Shown one piece after another: positions 58,824-64,000 of a DNA stretch of 64,000 nt (the first letter of the stretch is position 1; the number at the start of each line of letters is the position of its first letter). The stretch is from Magicicada septendecula. Lineage: Eukaryota; Arthropoda; Insecta; Hemiptera; Cicadidae. The translations under genes were made by a program, and so were the position numbers. The notes under the pieces were generated by a model, which did not search any database, was not told where the DNA came from, and saw only the letters and a program-made list of their open reading frames with translations. The stretch covers positions 46,614,344 through 46,678,343 of the forward strand of contig CM068370.1 in the NCBI GenBank assembly GCA_034769895.1, given 5' to 3'.

Positions 58824-59909
58824 ATGGCAGAGAAAGACGCAAATACAAATTTAGATGAAAGTGTAGATGTGGGAGCAGTGTTTAATGTTACACGAGATAG
58901 TATAATAACCACGCATGAATATGTCGAAAGCGTAGGCGAAATAGTGAATGTCAATGTCGAAGCTGAGTGTAGTAAAAATAGCGAGATAAATATATTTAAC
59001 CAATTAGCGTTGATGATGGAAGTAATGAAAAAGAATAATGATAATTTGAATGAGTTTAGAACGGAAATCAAATCAGAGATAAATGCAAATAGCGTAGAGA
59101 TGAATAATAAGTTTGAACAACAAAACAAGAATGATAAGAATAATGATAAGTTAAACACGAGTTTAAATGAATTTAAAACTGAAATCAAATCTGAAATAAA
59201 TGTAGTAAATAATAAACTTAACAAACAAGACGAAAGGTTAAGAGACATAAATAACGAAGTTATAAACATAAGAAATGAAATAAAAACGAGTAATCTAAGT
59301 ATGAATAAACTAGAAAATATAGGAGTTGAATTGAACCAGATGAGTGGGTGTAGTGGTGTCAAAACTAATGACACGGGTGAGTGTAACGAAAAAGAAAATG
59401 ACGAAATAACAGACGACCAGGGTGTCAATAGTAAAATAACGAATAATTACGAAGGTATCATTAACGAGGTAGGTGTTAGTTATAAAAATGAATTAACAAG
59501 TAGTAGTAAGATAGTGGAAAACGAGATATATAAAAGTAATACAATGAAAATAAATAGTGATCATGATAATATAGAAACAGGGAGAGAGAATGAGAGAGTA
59601 GAAATCAGTGTTTATAAGTTAGAGAGAGAGTATGAAGAGAATTATTTTGTGAATATAGGGCAGAGGGTAGAGTTTCCCCAGGTTTATTGTAAACCAAGAT
59701 GGTTACAAATGTTTTTGAAGGGGAAGAGTCCCTTAGAGGAAAACAATGTGTTTTCAAGTAGTCCCTTAATTTTTAGTAGGCGTTTTTACAATTTAATACC
59801 CTCTGTACGGAATGATAGAAAAAGTATGAAATGGTGTTATGATAAAAGGCATTTTGATAGGAAGATAGAGACCTTTAAGGTTAGTAGAAGGTATAAAGAA
59901 TTAATATAG
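58824..59909 (+). CDS. Gag-like coiled-coil protein of LTR element 3
   Basis: The frame of 361 codons starts at the ATG of MAEKDANTNLDESVDVGAVF, 61 bp after the LTR end. Residues about 65-180 form a long coiled coil with repeated heptads (NEFRTEIKSEINANS, NEFKTEIKSEINVVN). An acidic, Asn-rich middle is followed by a basic C-terminus (FPQVYCKPRWLQMFLKG, FSRRFYNLIPSVRNDRKSMK). No CCHC knuckle, protease, RT or integrase motif is visible. A structural Gag role is inferred from position and coiled coil only. The frame is unbroken. Confidence 0.6.
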   Translation: MAEKDANTNLDESVDVGAVFNVTRDSIITTHEYVESVGEIVNVNVEAECSKNSEINIFNQLALMMEVMKKNNDNLNEFRTEIKSEINANSVEMNNKFEQQNKNDKNNDKLNTSLNEFKTEIKSEINVVNNKLNKQDERLRDINNEVINIRNEIKTSNLSMNKLENIGVELNQMSGCSGVKTNDTGECNEKENDEITDDQGVNSKITNNYEGIINEVGVSYKNELTSSSKIVENEIYKSNTMKINSDHDNIETGRENERVEISVYKLEREYEENYFVNIGQRVEFPQVYCKPRWLQMFLKGKSPLEENNVFSSSPLIFSRRFYNLIPSVRNDRKSMKWCYDKRHFDRKIETFKVSRRYKELI

Positions 59910-60215
59910 AGGTTAGATATTGAGGGAGTTAATAAAATTGATTACTTACCTTGTGACAAAACTGGTACAGCAGTAGATAATAATAATGATGAAATTGTAA
60001 TTGACCTAATTATGACAAATCATACTAAAGGTGACTTGACTATACTCGGTGGTGACAAATTATATGATATAATAAATCCGGTTAATTATTATGGTATTGT
60101 AGAAAGATATGAGAGTTTAAATAGTAGTGAGATTGATAGAAATAATATAATGAATTTAATAAAAAATGAGTTGTGTAGACGTAAGACCAGGTTATTATAC
60201 GATGATGGGGGGTAA
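59910..60215 (+). pseudogene. Downstream frame of LTR element 3, unknown
   Basis: After the stop at 59907 the same or a nearby frame continues with RLDIEGVNKIDYLPCDKTG, then IVIDLIMTNHTKGDLTILGG, to a stop near 60213. It could be a readthrough C-terminal part of the Gag-like protein. No family was recognised. Confidence 0.35.
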
Positions 60216-61453
60216 ACAATTAATGTTTATGAACGTCTGTCTTAATGGTTTTGAAATGGACTGTTTTAAAAATGATTTGTGGTAAACGATAACAAATAAT
60301 AATGTGTATTGTATAGTTTTGTGTTGATATTAAATGATTGTACAAGATGAATGTTAATAACAAGTTCAGAAGAGAATTTTATGACTGTAAAGACTTATAA
60401 AAAAAATGTTGTTTGAAATGATCCTCATGTGTTGGAATTCTTATTTAAAACAGAATCTGTTTTCATTTACAAAAATATTTGTTCTGTCCTACTGTGTGAT
60501 ATAATTTTGTGAATAATAAAACTCTTACTTGCTCAGGGGGATGGACGGGCAATAGTGTGTGTGGAAGGAGGAATTTAAAATAAATTCATAATTTAATAAA
60601 TTATAGTAAAATATGTGATGATGGAGAAGGTGGTTACTAGGTTGTTAGTAACGAAATAGTTACTTAATAATGAGTTACATCAATAATGTAGAGTATGTAA
60701 TTAATTTTCTGATGTAAAAAAAAAAAAGAATGATGTGTTGACGAGGAGTATTTTATTTTAATGTAATAAAGAGTAATATGAAGATGCTTAATGATTGTTA
60801 AGTAAGTAATTTGTTCTAATGTAGTTGATTTAATGTGTTTTACTCTATATAAGGAGTTTGTTAATTTTGAAATGTGAATGGAATATTTATAATGGACGGG
60901 ATTTATACGTTGTAATGGAAATGTTTATTTAAATTTTGATGGGAATCAGAACGATCATGTTGAATTTTGGGGTAAGAGTTAACTAGAGAAGGTTATACAG
61001 TGTTGATAGGTAATTCTTATAATGTATTATACTTAGGCTAAGTATTCATCCATATGTAGGAAAAAAAAATTACTTCTTAATGCAAACCAACACAGCTAAG
61101 GGGAACCAGATCAGTTAGGGATATGTTATTACACCAGGCCACTATTTGATATTTTTTGATTTCATGTTTCAGTGCCTAGTGATGCTGTGGCAGCGATCCT
61201 GTGCTGGCCTGCGTGTCAGAGCAGGAGCGTCAAGTGCCGGTCTGGCCTTGCGGTGTTGGGATCTCGAAAGAGAAGTCCAGTAAGGTCATTCAGGTACGGT
61301 CACAGTCACTGGACCAGGGGTAAGTTAACCACAATTTTGAATAAAACGTAAGGGGGTTGTGGCGACATATCTTGGCTGATCCCTTTAGAAAGTATGAGTG
61401 TCAATGAGAGCTTTTATGCTTCGGCATAAATCCTCTCATGGGGGGGGGGGTAT
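60216..61453. other. Non-coding interior of LTR element 3
   Basis: AT-rich and without long frames. At 61100-61330 it becomes GC-richer, and it ends with CCTCTCATGGGGGGGGGG, the likely polypurine tract for plus-strand priming. Confidence 0.5.
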
Positions 61454-62422
61454 TGTAATGGGTCTAAATTTATTTAAATATTATTGTGTAATTTTATAAA
61501 TTCTATAACATGTAAAGATGAGGCCCCTTTGAGGTGACACGAGAGCCAGTAAATATGAGTCAGTAAATTTCCATGGCCTTATGTGGTTATAACGAAAATC
61601 TATTTATAGCCAGTGACCAATAGCTCAAGTATTTGTTGACAAAAACAATTTGCAACGAAGTTAAAAAGCGAAACTCAAGTCAACGGAACGTGATAATATT
61701 GAGGACGAGACGTACAGTGGGGAGCAGGGTGAAGCAGTTTGAGACGCCCCAAACGGAAATTTGTAACACTGAGTGCCAGTCGACATTCATCTTTCGCTGT
61801 CTGCAGCAGCAATCGCGGGTGCCCGCATACAACAGAAAATGTGAATTTATATATATTTCAAAATACAAACAGTTTTTGGCTAAATATTCATCCATAATTG
61901 CAGTAAATTGACAGTTTGGCAGTAAAATGTGAAAGTGCAACAGTAAAATATAACAGTAAAACAACGCACGCGTTGTGGTGAAATTCTACACAGCATAATC
62001 AAGGGACGTAGACATTTCAACAATAAATAGCATTTCAAAATTATTTAAAATACTGGCATTTTTAAATTGAGCTCAGTAAAAAAGAAATGTAGAAGTGTGA
62101 AAGTGTGCGTGATTGAGTGAATGACAAAATATAGGCCTAACCAGAAGTGTTGAGTTGCATAATTTCTTATATACGTAGTAATATTTTGATATCATAGTTT
62201 ATTGATAATCAGTTTTACGCCTTGAGGCGGAATAAGTGTGTTCATGATCTTTTCTATGTTCTTAAAGAAAAATAAATAATGTTATATTTTACTTGATTTG
62301 TGCATTGTTATTTGTATTTGCCCACCGTTCTCTGCCAAAGTACACTAAACGATTTCCTGGACCAAACATTACAGATAAACAATAGTATTAATTTTAATAA
62401 ACAATTAAAGAGTAACATTGCA
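61454..62422 (+). repeat. 3' LTR of element 3
   Basis: 969 bp, TGTAATGGGTC to TAACATTGCA. It contains the uninterrupted target of the P element (near 62280) and a short indel relative to the 5' LTR near 61555. Confidence 0.88.
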
Positions 62423-62439
62423 AATGACAATGATCACTT

Positions 62440-62680
62440 AGACAATGGTCTGTTCAGCGCTTTCACACCAACTACTACTTCTACTAATTCCTGTTGCTCT
62501 CTGCAGAGCATAGGGCCTTGACAAAGCTATGCCAATGGACTCTATTTTGGTCGAGCACTCTGAGCTCTCAAAAGGAATTCCCCTCCTTTTCTGCTTCCAT
62601 CTCAACAGTTCTCCTCCATGAGATTCTTGGTATTCGTCTTCTTCCTCCCTGAGGGTTCCAAAAGAGGGCTTGTCGCTCAA
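62440..62680 (-). pseudogene. LINE C-terminal tail fragment
   Basis: The minus-strand frame reads ERQALFWNPQGGRRR, ISWRRTVEMEAEKEG, then after one stop LRVLDQNRVHWHSFVKALCS. This matches the R-A-L-x-W-x-P-x-G...R-x-x-W-R-R...W...ALC tail of a widespread LINE group. RT is absent. It lies directly beside the LTR element's target site. Confidence 0.7.
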
Positions 62681-62681
62681 T

Positions 62682-62766
62682 TGCATTCACACCAACTGGG
62701 ATCTCATTAATGGCATCAACTCTCTGGGTGGATACTTTGGCAACTATGTTTTTCAATGAGCGACTT
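62682..62766. repeat. Second copy of the hAT target segment
   Basis: Matches 51964-52049, including TCATTAATG and CAATGAGCGACTT at the hAT boundary. Confidence 0.85.
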
Positions 62767-63590
62767 CAGTGGCAGCTGGTGGTTGAAAAATTTGGGGGTT
62801 GCATGGTATTAAATTGTTTTATTCTCTGAACAGAAAATGTCCAAGTCTCCTTGCCTCCAAACAATACACAAGGAAAGCAAAATAATGCAATTTTCGTGTC
62901 ACACCCACGTAACCACGAATATTTATTCTATAAATCTTTTTTGAATTTACGATTAAATATTCTGTGACCTGATTTTATACTTTGATTAAAATTTGAAAGG
63001 TCTGGTGTAGGGCTACCTACTCTCTTTAATTTCAATTTTTTCTTTAATAGGACGTAAACTGAACAGCATTTTTGTTAAGTTTACAACAGAATTAATTGCG
63101 TCCTACCAATTTAAATATAATAAATATCTTACACTATGACACCTTAATTCTTTATATGTACTATTATTTACATTTAACGATGAACTGGACTGACACTAAC
63201 AACGAACTTCCAACCCGGCGCACCACGTGTTTATTTACCAATAAACAGACCTGATGGTGCCGTGAGGTACAAGCGGGGTTTACAGTCCCTAATCACACCA
63301 AGCTAGCCTATACCGTTGTAATAGGAACAACCGAGTCTAGCCAGCCAGAGCACTACTCCATCGTATTTCCCCATATGCAAAGCGCGTCACAGTTGCTGCA
63401 CACTTGCCATGTACACTACGGCAAGAGTGTGTACAGTTTTTAGTAATTGCTCTGCGCTTTTCAATCGGCAAATGATTAATCACGATGACTATTATTACTT
63501 ATTGTTTTATTCATAATTCTATATTTAAAATACAATTCAGGATTTAATGGGGGTTGTGCAACCGTGCAACCTAAGCATGGGCCCCGCCAC
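62767..63590 (-). mobile_element. hAT element remnant, copy 3
   Basis: Starts CAGTGGCAGCTGGTGG. It ends GCCCCGCCAC (last two bases lost), followed by AGTGACTG, which equals the left flank of copy 2 and resembles its own left flank AGCGACTT. The interior is homologous to copy 2, including the CFPCVLFGG zinc-finger frame, here with a stop after KKDL. Confidence 0.83.
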
Positions 63591-63599
63591 AGTGACTGC

Positions 63600-64000
63600 A
63601 AAACCTGATGCAGCAACAAAATGGGTGATGATTATGTGCACATGTCATACAGATCTGTGTATAATTTTTGTATACCCGTATATTAAACATTTTTTCTGTA
63701 TTAAAATTATTCTTTACCTGGCATTTGGACGTTAATTTTATAAAAGTCCTCATATTTTATATAATGACCTCTTATTGAATTCCTAAAATGTGGTGTTCTA
63801 TTTTACATACAGTATTATCTAAACTAACTGTATTAAACATAATATACAAATTCAGGAATATGTGGTATGACCTTCCAAAATCTTTTTAATGATGAAATCT
63901 TTTTGAGGAATCCATAATTATGAAACCTACTATTGATGTCACTGTGGAACTCCTAAACATGAGCAGGTTTCATTAAAGACAATCGAATAGAGAAATGCGA
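63600..64000. other. AT-rich DNA, nothing recognised
   Basis: The first bases continue the original hAT target after AGTGACTG. No gene is supportable. Confidence 0.3.

Larger units (their letters stand above)
54597..62422 (+). mobile_element. LTR retrotransposon 3, split by a P element
   Basis: The left LTR starts TGTAATGTGTC (54597) and the right LTR starts TGTAATGGGTC (61454). Both end AGAGTAACATTGCA (58762 and 62422). The flanks are AATG on both sides (54593-54596 and 62423-62426), a perfect 4-bp duplication. A G-rich polypurine tract precedes the right LTR. The internal part encodes one Gag-like coiled-coil protein. Without the P element it would be about 4.6 kb. Confidence 0.88.

Noticed and set aside
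58745-59428. 227-codon minus-strand frame with many Leu, Phe and Ser
   Set aside because: It is the antisense shadow of the lysine/glutamate/asparagine-rich coiled coil of the Gag-like protein, not a membrane protein.

Overview
This is a eukaryotic, AT-rich, intron-scale stretch of genome, and almost everything recognisable in it is transposable-element DNA. The mix suggests an insect, possibly a hemimetabolous one such as a cockroach, termite or stick insect. The evidence is Penelope-like elements with YIG-type endonuclease domains, a THAP-domain P element, a mariner with D,D,D transposase motifs, a Tigger/pogo element, hAT derivatives, insect-style LINE tails and GC-richer Gypsy-like LTR elements. 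The species assignment is inference. No complete host gene, tRNA, rRNA or CRISPR array was seen. The best host-gene candidate is one coding exon at 10200-10349 (minus), bounded by a good acceptor and a GTAAGT donor.

Left part (1-12000): unique-looking AT-rich DNA with a 114-bp tandem repeat (689-1062), a CpG-richer block (3371-4010), a long CT microsatellite (4712-4837), two short hAT-type elements with 8-bp target duplications (4894-5644 and 6560-7118), a Tigger/pogo element with an exact internal duplication (7349-8696), the host exon, a fold-back Penelope remnant (10560-11215) and a solo LTR (11432-11879).

Middle part (12000-30100): LINE tails and a cluster of Penelope-like elements (PLEs) at 13.8, 15.8-18.4, 22.5, 22.9-23.5, 24.0, 24.8-27.1, 27.74-27.93 and 28.0 kb. 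Several are fold-backs: a minus-strand 5'-truncated copy joined head to head to a plus-strand end. Four of them sit between 12-14 bp direct repeats. The ends of one PLE family fold as type I hammerhead ribozymes with conserved CUGANGA and GAAA cores, and their stem II pairs differ between copies while remaining largely paired. A separate hammerhead candidate lies at 19393-19436. A mariner pseudogene follows at 28780-30100.

Right part (30100-64000): two related LTR elements (32074-35553 and 41040-44222) carry Gag plus protease and no reverse transcriptase or integrase. A solo LTR related to the one at 11.4 kb lies at 35716-36194, with LINE tails at 37.4 and 38.7 kb. A 7.3-kb inverted and tandem repeat composite built on a unit of about 163 bp occupies 44.57-51.89 kb. 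A third LTR element (54597-62422, TSD AATG) encodes only a coiled-coil Gag-like protein, and its 5' LTR is split by a nearly intact 3.2-kb P element (55418-58648). Two hAT copies (52050-52901 and 62767-63590) share the same target sequence and so descend from one insertion.

All boundaries were read by eye. Family names rest on motifs and end structure, not on database searches.
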